Below, piece after piece: positions 16,521 through 25,569 of a stretch of 64,000 nt of DNA (position 1 is the first letter of the stretch; every line of letters starts with the position of its first letter). The notes under the pieces are model-generated. The model was not told the DNA's origin. It saw nothing but the letters and a program-made list of their open reading frames with translations, and did not search any database. The DNA is from Tritrichomonas musculus (taxonomy: Eukaryota > Parabasalia > Tritrichomonadida > Tritrichomonadidae). A program made the position numbers and the translations under genes. The stretch is taken from assembly GCA_039105265.1 (NCBI GenBank), contig JAPFFF010000029.1:930001-994000 (forward strand), in the 5' to 3' direction.

Positions 16521-19500
16521 TTATGGTGTGGCTTTGACTTGCTTGAGATAATATTCAGTAAATGGTATATTTCCAGAGCCCTTTAATTGAAAATCGATAT
16601 TATAAAAATCATATTCAAAATCTCTTTTTCTATTGGATTCTCTAAGTTTATCTTCACCATATATTTCATCTAGTACTGCAAATCCTTCACTATAATTAAC
16701 TCTAACATAATGTTTCTTTTCATTTGAATCGTAAAATATAAATAACATTTCCATATATAAACTATTATATTCGACGCATACAATTAATTTTTTAGAACTA
16801 GTATCGTAAGAATACCAGCATAATTCTGGTATATCCTCATAATATGATTTGTGAAATCCTGAATAAAATATTCTCCAATATAAGTCATCCAATAATGATG
16901 TAATATCACTCTTTAAAGCTATTTCATCCTGTTTCAATATTTTTTCGGCTAATATTAATTTGGTATCAAAATAGTCTTCCCCGTTATCGATATAAAAGCA
17001 CAGACCATTACTATCACTTTTATAATAAGTTAAGTAATAAGTTGTTCCGTCAATTTCAAAAGCGACATTAACATCTCCATCTTCAGTGATAACATCATTA
17101 TAATCAAACAAATAATCAAACTCTTTTACAAAGCCATCGTTATTTGATATTGTTCCAACAAGGCGAATTCCCCTAGTCAATTTTATTTTGACTTCCCACG
17201 ATCCTGAACTATCTTGTACATTTTCAAAAGGCACTTCAATAGATTCTTTGTATATCAAATCATTTTTCTCTCTATATTTGCTAATGTCTTTCTTTAATGT
17301 ATACTCCTTTAGTACATCATTAACCTCATCAACAGTAGGATAAGTATTCATTATTTTTGCTATGTTTTCATCGTTTGTATGTGAGTTTTCTTCTATTTGA
17401 TCAATCTTTTTATTAAGCGCATCAATGTCACTCATATATGCTATATCATTTACAGTATATTTCATACTTCTTATCGCTGTGTTCTCTTTGATGCTGATTG
17501 CACTAATTCTATGTCTCTTTGGGTTATCAATAATTATAGTTTTGTCTTGGAGAGATGCAGTTGGAAAGTTCTCTGTGCCCTCATAGTTCGATATCTCTCC
17601 ATTTGATATATGAATTATTGGATAATTCTCTTCATAGTCTATATCATTATATTCGCTTACTTTCATGATCATAATCCTGACTTTGATAATTCCTTCACTT
17701 ATTGTATCCTCAGCTTCTAAATGTATTTTGCCATCAATTAATTTGCCATTAATGTCAATTGTATCGTCTCTTTTCAAATCACTTTTTGAAATAAAATCAT
17801 TATTTTCAATCTCTTCGACCTTTGAGGCCAATAATTTGAAAGGTCTCTTCAAACTATCTCTGAATTGATTACACATTTCTTCTGTTGCTCTTATAGATAA
17901 AACTGCTTTCGTAGGGTCATCAAAATCATCATCAAATGTTTCATCAGGTAATGGTTCATATTCTTTATCGCACCATTCAAAAAGTGGTGTTAAATCAGTT
18001 GTTGATTGTATTGAACGAGTAATCCCTGGGTTATCAAACAATTCCATATCACCAAGATTACGATAGCCGGCTCTTCTATACCACCATTCTCTAAAAAAGT
18101 TCTGAATTCTTTGCAAAATTCCACCGCCTCTGGTTGTTGTTTGGCCTGCATTGGAAACAGTTTTAGTGGGGAATTTGATGAAGTTAGGGTTAATTGACAT
18201 TCCGATAGATATGGCACTTCCAACTGTCCCTGCTATACCAAAAGCTAATGCAACATAAGAAATCATTCGTGTATTTTTTTCATCATATTCTAAATTTTGT
18301 GTTTTTAAATTAATAGCGACCATTTCTGAATTCAAAACATCAACCTTATTTGAAATAGCTTGAACATCATATGAAACAACATCAAAATTATTTGTCAAAA
18401 CATTTAAATCACTTCTCATCGTCGTGATGTTATCGGCAGTTATTATTTTTGATGAAGTGATATTATAATCTGTATACAAAGTAGTTGCTGCATTTGGGTT
18501 TGGACTAACATCATAGAATTGAGATTTAATAATATAAGCAAAAGCATTTGTTTTTGAATCCCAATTGACTTCTTCTATTGAATTAATAATATCTTTTCTG
18601 AGATATAATTCAATATTTCTGTTATTGTCATCAATTAAACTATCTTCTAAATGTAATTCAAGGCTTTCAATTGTATCTTTCAGAGGAATAAGACCAAAAT
18701 GTCCTCTTTTATTGACTGAATTAACAAAAACACCATTTGCTTTAAATGTATAAGCAACAGTAAATTGTGGATAACCAGGTGTTTCAATATTTAAATGGAT
18801 TTCATCAATCTCTTCAATTTTGAAATTATTATTTGGATAATCATCACAAATTATATTTAGTTTACCAATTGAATAATCTGGATATCTTTCATCATTAACT
18901 ATTTCTGAATCATAAAGAAACCAATATAAACTTTTTGGTTCAATTTTCGTGCCATCTTTCTTAATTAATTCAAATTTTTTAGATGTATTTTGAAAAAGTC
19001 CATGAATTAAACTTTCCGGTGATGACTCACTTTTTGGGATTAATTTTTCATTTGCTTCAGTTTTCTTGATCATAATGAAAACAGAATTTGATGGTCTAGA
19101 AGATTCTGACATCTTTGTTCGATTCAATTTATTCACAACTTTCCCAACGATTCTTGCTTGAATATTATTGCCCATCCATTTTGTTCCATCCCAGGTTAAG
19201 ACCCATTCATTTCCAAAACAATATTCTTTGAATTTAAATTGTAAATTGAGAGGTATTGTATAATCAGAAGGTATTTCAAAAATCATTTTATAATAATCAT
19301 TATCTTCTGAAATAATTGAAGGCTTATAGAAATAATGAACGTCACTTTTGTGTAATTTGAGAGCATTATCTGCTTCAATTATTTTGCACTTAAAAACTGG
19401 TTTATTCGATTCAATTAAATCCTGACTTGTTTGATTCATTATACTCAAATCACCGTTCATCCATAACGTATATGGCACAATATTGAGACGCTCATCAAAA

Positions 19501-22500
19501 GCTATGAAAAATTGAGAGCTATCTTCAGAACATTTATTTGTATATCCTTTCGATTCTTCATCATAAGCTATTATCGGACATTGAATATGATTATCATGAA
19601 CGCTTATGAAAAATTCCTTGATATATCGTCCTTCTGTGTCATAAACAACATCTTTTCTGAGAATTATTTTGAATATATTCCCATTGAAAGCTTTCAATTT
19701 TTGTTCAATATCATCATCATTTATTTTAATTTTCAATATATTATAATTTACATTATTGATTGTTTTTGTATCCCCTTCAACGTTTTCATTTTTCACATTG
19801 AATTCTGGAACTCCAAATTTTATATTAAAAAGTGAATCTGTCTTATCTGATGACGTAGCTAATTTTTCAATATCAACACCGTTTATTAATCCATTTACAT
19901 TCAAATTTGCTAATATATTGAAATTGCCTAAAACCGGTTTTTTCTCATCAATTGTTCGGCCATCTTCTTTCAAAATATTGATATCATAGCTTTCTAATAA
20001 TTCATTTACTGAATTCACTCCTGAAATATTTGCTGGCAAATTATTATTAATATTAATATCTGTTATTTCATCTGATAATAATTTAATATCATCAACGGGG
20101 TCTACATGATGGCGCCAAACCCATTCACCTCCATATTGAACAATTTGGCCTTTTCCTAAAAATCGGCCTGAATTCAAAAATTCAACCATAATTGACACAC
20201 TCTCTGAATAGCTATTTCTCCAATTGTTGTCAAAACCTCTATTTCTATATGATAACATCACCCACTCTTCTAAATAATCATCCCATACATAGTTATCAGG
20301 AGGAACAAATTCATGATTGGTTCTCCATCCAGCTTCAAAATTCTGTCCATGTTCTTGCCATTCTTGATCAAAAACATTCCAAACATAATTATCACCAAAA
20401 TGTTGTCTTTGATCTCTTTGCCATTCTAATCTTTCACTTTGATCTTGATTTATATATGAGTTATAATTTGCATGAAATATCCATTGATCATATCTATCAC
20501 TCCAACGAAAAACACCATCATTTATTTGTGATGGCAACAGAAAGGTTGCTAATGCTGAACTAGGATTCGTTCTCCAGTCTGTATTTGATTCTTGAATACC
20601 ATTTTCTGCACCGACAGCAACCCATTCACCATGAAAAGTGTCAATGATAAAATTGCGTGGCATATTTTGTGCATTAAGATTTGTTCGCCAACCAGATTGA
20701 AAATTAGAATTATTATGAAGAACCCAATGATCAGTTAATATGTCAAAAACATAATTTTCATCTCTTTGAAAAGAACGATCATGTGATGTGTCAATTACAT
20801 TCACTTTTTCTTTCTTTTTTCGTCGTCTTTTTATCGTTGTGTTCACTTGAGTTGCTGCTTCTTGATATATTTCTGGTTGAAACATCGCATCAACAAAAGA
20901 GCCGACACTATTATCAATTATTAAATGATTTTGCTTTTGAATTAATTGTTGAATGTCAAGATGTTGTTGTTGAGAAATTTGGCCAAAAAATCTTTGATTA
21001 TTATTATTATTATTATTATCATTACAATTGCATTCTCTTATATTTGAGACTCTTTCTTCTAAAACATTATGTTGCTGAATAATATTTCGAATATTTCTAT
21101 TTGTTGTATCGATCCATCCCTGAAAACTAGGGTCTCTCATATCGTCATCATTATTATCATCATCATTATTATCATTTCCATTTCCATCAATAATAATGCC
21201 ATTATTAATATCCAACAATTGCCCTCCTTCAAAATTGCTCGTGCTTAATGCTAAACGTCCATTTTCAATTTTTTTGGCACGAATCTTTTTGAATGCACTT
21301 GTGATTACCATTCCCGTAATTCCTGAACCAAGAAGAACCAAAATAACAGTAAGGATACTTTTCATAAGCTCTGTTTGGTTTTCATAATATTTTTTCAAAA
21401 ATTCATAAGCACTATTCACTTCAATAACGATATCACCCGTCGTTTCTATTGGATGATTGACAAATTGATAAACAGCATGAATAATTTTTTTTGTGGATTT
21501 ATCCCATATTAATTGAACTGTACCGTTAAATATTTCAATAAATTTTTCTTTGGAAAAGTTGTTATATAAAAATGTTTGTATTGGAGCTGTATATTTACTA
21601 TTTTGAATTATTTCTTTGAGCCAATCCATGAACTTGCCTATATCAACTGGATTTTCAATATCAACGATATCCTCTCCATCAAACATAAAACGATATTCTC
21701 TATTTTCTATTTCTCCATCTAATTTATGAAATGGTATCTGAATTTTATCAAGAACCTCCATCATTTTCTGTTTATTTATATTTTTGCCTATCCATTCTTT
21801 CCAGTCTTCAAAACTGCTTGTATTTGAAAAGTATTGATTCAAAAAGTCGACAAAATTTTCGACAACGGCAAAATGTTTATCACCAGCAACATCATCATCA
21901 AAATGTGCTATATATGTCTTCTGATATGTTTCTCCATCTTTACCAAACACAGTCTGTTTAAAATTATTATATATATTTTTCAAAGCAGTTTTATTAAAAT
22001 TCTCCATGATATGACGGAAAAAATTCTGATTCTGTTTATCGGCCTTCTTCAATTTTTCAAAAACATTGGCTATATTATCATATTCGATTTCACCTTTATC
22101 GTTCACTGTTTTTGTTTTTAAAGTTTTTGTCTCTATTTCATCTTTGGCTTCATTATATACTGTCACTTCTTGATTATTTAAGCCTTCCATAATATCTTCA
22201 TGCATTTGAGATATTGTTTCTGTGTTTGTATTGATTGCATTGACCATTTGGTCAAAATTTGTGATAGGTTCTTCTTTAGTTTTCATTCTATTTTTGGTCA
22301 AAAATGATCCATACCATGGTTCTGATTCTTTTTCGGTTTCTTCATACGTTATCACTTTTGCTTTTCCATCTGGTTTAATATTTGATGAACTGTCAAAACC
22401 GAAATCTTTCAAATTATTGAATGTTTTCATCCAATTATATAAATTTTCAAGAGTGATATTCAATGATTCAATAATCTCATTAATTGTGGTTACTTTTTCT

Positions 22501-22874
22501 TTTTCATAATAGCATCGTTTATCCTCCCAATAATCCAAAAGTTGAGCACCATCCTCTTTTTTAAGGGGGAGCATTTTCAATAGTTTATTATCTGGGCTGA
22601 TAACCGTCATAGCCCTTGAATGTTTAATAAACTGATTGAGTACTCTTATTAATTGATTATATGTCTTTATTGAATTGTTTTCTGTTGAGATATAATATTT
22701 ATTCTTTAGATCAAAATCTAATCCTTTCAATGTTAAGTCTGAAATTTCACGGTTTACATCAAAAGTTGCGTCTATTTTCAATTGATTTAGAGAGTTTTGA
22801 ATAGCATCTGAATTATCATTCAAACATTTATAAAGCTGTTCTAAGGTGAAAGCATTGGTCAATTTGCCATTCAC
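16521..22874 (-). CDS. Giant fibre-like membrane protein (2,117 aa)
   Basis: Not assigned to a family. Residues 1-500 are helical and polar. A strong hydrophobic segment lies at about 505-530 (SILTVILVLLGSGITGMVI), then an Asn/Asp-rich stretch (about 560-640). Around 700-905 is a set of Trp-rich repeats of pattern NYVWD...EWV......GWRTN (five or so). Mixed beta-rich domains follow to ~1500, then a coiled coil and a second hydrophobic segment (about 1535-1560). The last 400 residues contain YTLKKDISKY and ALKSDITSLL units like the shaft units of the Maverick fibres, and a C-terminal beta domain. Likely a surface or attachment protein (inference). Confidence 0.75.
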   Translation of the reverse strand: MNGKLTNAFTLEQLYKCLNDNSDAIQNSLNQLKIDATFDVNREISDLTLKGLDFDLKNKYYISTENNSIKTYNQLIRVLNQFIKHSRAMTVISPDNKLLKMLPLKKEDGAQLLDYWEDKRCYYEKEKVTTINEIIESLNITLENLYNWMKTFNNLKDFGFDSSSNIKPDGKAKVITYEETEKESEPWYGSFLTKNRMKTKEEPITNFDQMVNAINTNTETISQMHEDIMEGLNNQEVTVYNEAKDEIETKTLKTKTVNDKGEIEYDNIANVFEKLKKADKQNQNFFRHIMENFNKTALKNIYNNFKQTVFGKDGETYQKTYIAHFDDDVAGDKHFAVVENFVDFLNQYFSNTSSFEDWKEWIGKNINKQKMMEVLDKIQIPFHKLDGEIENREYRFMFDGEDIVDIENPVDIGKFMDWLKEIIQNSKYTAPIQTFLYNNFSKEKFIEIFNGTVQLIWDKSTKKIIHAVYQFVNHPIETTGDIVIEVNSAYEFLKKYYENQTELMKSILTVILVLLGSGITGMVITSAFKKIRAKKIENGRLALSTSNFEGGQLLDINNGIIIDGNGNDNNDDDNNDDDMRDPSFQGWIDTTNRNIRNIIQQHNVLEERVSNIRECNCNDNNNNNNNQRFFGQISQQQHLDIQQLIQKQNHLIIDNSVGSFVDAMFQPEIYQEAATQVNTTIKRRRKKKEKVNVIDTSHDRSFQRDENYVFDILTDHWVLHNNSNFQSGWRTNLNAQNMPRNFIIDTFHGEWVAVGAENGIQESNTDWRTNPSSALATFLLPSQINDGVFRWSDRYDQWIFHANYNSYINQDQSERLEWQRDQRQHFGDNYVWNVFDQEWQEHGQNFEAGWRTNHEFVPPDNYVWDDYLEEWVMLSYRNRGFDNNWRNSYSESVSIMVEFLNSGRFLGKGQIVQYGGEWVWRHHVDPVDDIKLLSDEITDININNNLPANISGVNSVNELLESYDINILKEDGRTIDEKKPVLGNFNILANLNVNGLINGVDIEKLATSSDKTDSLFNIKFGVPEFNVKNENVEGDTKTINNVNYNILKIKINDDDIEQKLKAFNGNIFKIILRKDVVYDTEGRYIKEFFISVHDNHIQCPIIAYDEESKGYTNKCSEDSSQFFIAFDERLNIVPYTLWMNGDLSIMNQTSQDLIESNKPVFKCKIIEADNALKLHKSDVHYFYKPSIISEDNDYYKMIFEIPSDYTIPLNLQFKFKEYCFGNEWVLTWDGTKWMGNNIQARIVGKVVNKLNRTKMSESSRPSNSVFIMIKKTEANEKLIPKSESSPESLIHGLFQNTSKKFELIKKDGTKIEPKSLYWFLYDSEIVNDERYPDYSIGKLNIICDDYPNNNFKIEEIDEIHLNIETPGYPQFTVAYTFKANGVFVNSVNKRGHFGLIPLKDTIESLELHLEDSLIDDNNRNIELYLRKDIINSIEEVNWDSKTNAFAYIIKSQFYDVSPNPNAATTLYTDYNITSSKIITADNITTMRSDLNVLTNNFDVVSYDVQAISNKVDVLNSEMVAINLKTQNLEYDEKNTRMISYVALAFGIAGTVGSAISIGMSINPNFIKFPTKTVSNAGQTTTRGGGILQRIQNFFREWWYRRAGYRNLGDMELFDNPGITRSIQSTTDLTPLFEWCDKEYEPLPDETFDDDFDDPTKAVLSIRATEEMCNQFRDSLKRPFKLLASKVEEIENNDFISKSDLKRDDTIDINGKLIDGKIHLEAEDTISEGIIKVRIMIMKVSEYNDIDYEENYPIIHISNGEISNYEGTENFPTASLQDKTIIIDNPKRHRISAISIKENTAIRSMKYTVNDIAYMSDIDALNKKIDQIEENSHTNDENIAKIMNTYPTVDEVNDVLKEYTLKKDISKYREKNDLIYKESIEVPFENVQDSSGSWEVKIKLTRGIRLVGTISNNDGFVKEFDYLFDYNDVITEDGDVNVAFEIDGTTYYLTYYKSDSNGLCFYIDNGEDYFDTKLILAEKILKQDEIALKSDITSLLDDLYWRIFYSGFHKSYYEDIPELCWYSYDTSSKKLIVCVEYNSLYMEMLFIFYDSNEKKHYVRVNYSEGFAVLDEIYGEDKLRESNRKRDFEYDFYNIDFQLKGSGNIPFTEYYLKQVKATP

Positions 22875-22927
22875 CTTGATTTGTCCTGTTGGATAAATAT
22901 TGACCTTATATAAGTTTTTTATATATC

Positions 22928-23296
22928 TTACTTATTCTTTCTTGGTTTACTAGCATGAAGAATTATTTCCTTTGGAATTATATCTCCCTTTTTCAATTGA
23001 ATCTGATAGGCTTTTGATTTGACCATATTTTCATTCCTTTCACCTATATAACCAATTATCGATCCAAAAAGTGTGATTTTATGTACTGAACAATATTTGG
23101 CCACTAAATTCAATATTTCTTTAACGTCCTCATAATCATCCCAATCAAATTTCTTTGCCCAATCAGTAAAGATTATTTTTTTGTTTGATAATTTAAACTT
23201 TGATTTACAAATTTCTGATAATTCAGATATTTCTGTCTTTTTCAATGTTTTATTAAAATAAAGTGAACATTCAATTGGCAAAATTAATTCTGGCAT
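22928..23296 (-). CDS. Unknown small protein of element D (122 aa)
   Basis: Lys-rich soluble protein with no recognised family. It has a hydrophobic centre (HKITLFGSIIGYIG) and a basic end (KPRKNK). It lies between the protease and giant genes on the same strand, 53 bp upstream of the giant gene. No relative seen in A, B or C. Confidence 0.6.
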   Translation of the reverse strand: MPELILPIECSLYFNKTLKKTEISELSEICKSKFKLSNKKIIFTDWAKKFDWDDYEDVKEILNLVAKYCSVHKITLFGSIIGYIGERNENMVKSKAYQIQLKKGDIIPKEIILHASKPRKNK

Positions 23297-23321
23297 TTTT
23301 ATTTATTGAAAAATTTTTAAT

Positions 23322-24785
23322 TTACATTCTTTTTGATTTATCTTTTGGTACACCAGATTCTACATCTTCATGAACATTCCAATAAGGGTATTTATATGAT
23401 TTAGCTAAATTATATGCACCTTTTTTAATAAAATAATTATAAGTCTCTTGTTCGATTCTTTCCTTCTCAGCTTGACTCATTTTTTTTTTGGGGAGAGTCG
23501 GTTTTTCTGTGTTGTTAGAATGTTTTTGAAAACTGGGTGGTGTAGGTGGGAGGGCAGCTGTTTCTAATGATTTGCTCTTTAATTCACGTGCAATTCTTTG
23601 TCTAATATTAGGTACGTCATCTATTGGATAAGGCCATTTACCATCATGCAATAATATCCTTGCATTTTGCATCATTAATATAGCACAATCAATATCATTA
23701 TTTTGTTTAGGAACACGATTATATCTCATTGGATATTTCTGATTAATGCCTTGTGATTTCAAGAATTTATTTATTATTTTACCGATATCTGGGTATGCTT
23801 TCATGTTTGAATCATATACACCGATATCTTTATTGCCATTATCGATTACTATTAATATCCAATGTTCCTCTAGTTCAGCAGGAATTACAATACAATCATA
23901 ATAATCAATAGGTTTCTTATTAAACTGTGGAGCTTTACTAAGATACTCAAAGAGAGAGTCCACTGCTTCTTGTTTCGGATTCTCATATAGATAATAAAAC
24001 CAATCAGGAGGCAATAAGGCTACATGTCCTATTCTTTTCACCTTTTTTCCTTTTTCTACTAATAGTTTTAGATATGGATATACTTCTTTTGATTCTAATT
24101 GTGAATTATTATCAGTGATTGCATTATAATCAATAAATTGGTCTAGATCCATTGGAGGTGTTGGTGGTCTTGATGTGTGCCTTGATGTTTGTTTTGATGA
24201 TTGAGGGGATGTTTGTGGGGGTGGGGGAGGAGATGGCGCTCTTGATGTACCGCTTGATGATAATGTAGACGTTTGAGAAGAAGACGATGAAGATGCCAAC
24301 TTTTTAAGTATAGGTTTGGCCGAAGACGATGACTTTTTCTGAAAGATTGTTTTATTTTGTGATGGCTCTTCTTGAGGTGGCGGTAATGCATCATCATGCT
24401 CTGGCTTCACCCATTTTGCATGTCTTTTTGGTTTTGGCTTATAATATTTTATGAACTTAAAGGCAGCATTATTGTCACTTTGCACCTTCCCATATTTAAT
24501 GAAATAACGCCAAGCAGATTTAGCATTAGGCGATCCTTTATAGGCCAAAATTTCACCACTAAAACGTTCTCTAAATAATTTGCCCTTCATATTATTCGCA
24601 AATATTTCTAATTCATCCCTAAAACCCTTTGCTGGTATCCAATTATAGGGCACTAAACATGTCACATAATTATTTGTGATATCTATATATTTAAAATTGT
24701 GTTCTCTTTTCAAATCTGCAACTTTTTGATTTGTTATAGGTGGATTAAAACGAATTTGACCTTGAATAATTATTATATCTGACAT
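23322..24785 (-). CDS. Ulp1/adenain-like cysteine protease with N-terminal extension (487 aa)
   Basis: The C-terminal third shows the C48/adenovirus-type protease order: His in EEHWILIVID (about residue 308), Asp in GVYDSN (about 322), Gln in PKQNND and Cys in DIDCAIL (about 367). Residues ~150-215 are Ser/Pro-rich and probably disordered. The N-terminal ~130 residues form a separate domain of unknown kind. Such proteases mature capsid proteins in adenoviruses and Polintons or remove SUMO-like tags. No protease of this type is recognised in A, B or C, so D may supply one (speculative). Confidence 0.82.
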   Translation of the reverse strand: MSDIIIIQGQIRFNPPITNQKVADLKREHNFKYIDITNNYVTCLVPYNWIPAKGFRDELEIFANNMKGKLFRERFSGEILAYKGSPNAKSAWRYFIKYGKVQSDNNAAFKFIKYYKPKPKRHAKWVKPEHDDALPPPQEEPSQNKTIFQKKSSSSAKPILKKLASSSSSSQTSTLSSSGTSRAPSPPPPPQTSPQSSKQTSRHTSRPPTPPMDLDQFIDYNAITDNNSQLESKEVYPYLKLLVEKGKKVKRIGHVALLPPDWFYYLYENPKQEAVDSLFEYLSKAPQFNKKPIDYYDCIVIPAELEEHWILIVIDNGNKDIGVYDSNMKAYPDIGKIINKFLKSQGINQKYPMRYNRVPKQNNDIDCAILMMQNARILLHDGKWPYPIDDVPNIRQRIARELKSKSLETAALPPTPPSFQKHSNNTEKPTLPKKKMSQAEKERIEQETYNYFIKKGAYNLAKSYKYPYWNVHEDVESGVPKDKSKRM

Positions 24786-24801
24786 TTTGAATAAAAATAA
24801 A

Positions 24802-25113
24802 TTACGGCATTTTACGATTATAATTGTTTTCAGAATGCGTTACCCATCGTAAATTGCATAGACGGTTATCTTTACGATTGCGGTTTTTATGATCGACTTC
24901 TTTTTTGTGAACAGGATCATCGTTAGGCAAAAATTGTTTGGCAATAATAACGTGTTTTAAATAGTTTACACCATTCAAATTAACCGTCAAATAACCTTCA
25001 TTATGTTTTGAATCTTTCAATGGTTTACGTGTCTTCTTATTTCTTATGGTGAAAGGGTATTTATTTAAAATCTCATAGTCATTTATAAAGCCTTTTAATG
25101 GAACAAAGCTCAT
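24802..25113 (-). CDS. HNH endonuclease, NUMOD4/HNH_3 type (103 aa)
   Basis: C-terminal EVDHKNRNRKDNRLCNLRWV is a textbook HNH_3 signature, with the catalytic His in VDHK and the Asn-rich metal-binding end. The N-terminal half (GFINDYEILNKYPF, EGYLTVNLNG) fits the NUMOD4-like substrate-binding part. Small free-standing HNH nucleases of this form are common in large DNA viruses and as homing enzymes. It lies 16 bp from the protease gene. It could nick DNA for replication or recombination, or defend against competing elements (inference). Confidence 0.88.
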   Translation of the reverse strand: MSFVPLKGFINDYEILNKYPFTIRNKKTRKPLKDSKHNEGYLTVNLNGVNYLKHVIIAKQFLPNDDPVHKKEVDHKNRNRKDNRLCNLRWVTHSENNYNRKMP

Positions 25114-25130
25114 TTTTCAAATACAAAAAA

Positions 25131-25430
25131 TTAATCTAATGGCCGTTCACCAAATTCTTGGAAGTCATGTTTTCTCGTATTGTTATTCAGTATATATCGA
25201 ATACACCAGCTGTTTCTACGAGGCACTTCTAAATGAGCATTATGACCAAATAAGCTCTTAACACACTTCATATCTTCTGGATTTTTGAAATAAATGAATG
25301 CATGACCATGATATCTGCCATTCTCACAAGTATCCTCACATGTACATAGATAAGTGGAGTTATCTGGCAGTTCTTTAGGGTATTCATGTGTCCAGAATGT
25401 GATCATATAGTTCCTTCTTTTTCCCCACAT
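25131..25430 (-). CDS. HUH Rep-like endonuclease, CRESS-type (99 aa)
   Basis: Start chosen at MWGKRRNYMITFW, which has an A-rich leader; the longer open frame reaches into the terminal repeat. Motif order matches the N-terminal nuclease domain of circular Rep-encoding viruses: ITFWTHEYP (motif I), YHGHAFIYF (motif II, the HUH pair), and RYILNNNTRKHDFQEFGERP (motif III with the usual following E(F/W/Y)GE.P). No helicase domain follows. The protein would nick at an origin or hairpin and attach through Tyr. The palindromic terminal repeat next to it is a natural candidate target. Confidence 0.78.
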   Translation of the reverse strand: MWGKRRNYMITFWTHEYPKELPDNSTYLCTCEDTCENGRYHGHAFIYFKNPEDMKCVKSLFGHNAHLEVPRRNSWCIRYILNNNTRKHDFQEFGERPLD

Positions 25431-25503
25431 TTGTTTTTTTGATATAAAGAAAAAATATAAAAATAAAAATAAAAATAGAGAAAAAAAATTTATAAATGGC
25501 CTT

Positions 25504-25569
25504 GGTGAAATCATCGGCGCAGTTAGGTCTGGGCGACCGTTAAGGGCGCACAGCCTAACGTATACTACT
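25504..25569. repeat. Right terminal inverted repeat of element D
   Basis: Perfect inverted copy of 16418-16483, ending ...CGTATACTACT. Followed by CTGGT, which also precedes the left end. Confidence 0.93.

Larger units (their letters stand above)
16418..25569. mobile_element. Element D: novel 9.15-kb Maverick-ended element with Rep, HNH and Ulp1-like protease
   Basis: Bounded by perfect 66-bp inverted repeats (16418-16483 and 25504-25569) starting AGTAGTATACG, and by a 5-bp direct repeat CTGGT in element B (16413-16417 and 25570-25574). AT-rich against its GC-richer host element. All five genes lie on the minus strand: Rep-like, HNH, protease, 122 aa, 2,117 aa. No PolB, integrase, capsid or packaging ATPase is seen. 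Its outer 18 bases nearly equal the right end of element B, so it may use Maverick enzymes in trans. Perfect termini imply recent arrival. It looks whole. Confidence 0.9.

Noticed and set aside
20192-21082. Open frames on the plus strand opposite the giant gene of D
   Set aside because: They mirror the Trp-rich and Asn-rich coding stretches of the minus-strand gene.
16418-25569. Element D as a shortened Maverick that lost its capsid and polymerase genes
   Set aside because: None of its five genes has a counterpart in A, B or C by position or clear sequence apart from fibre-like units, so a distinct element fits better; not fully excluded.
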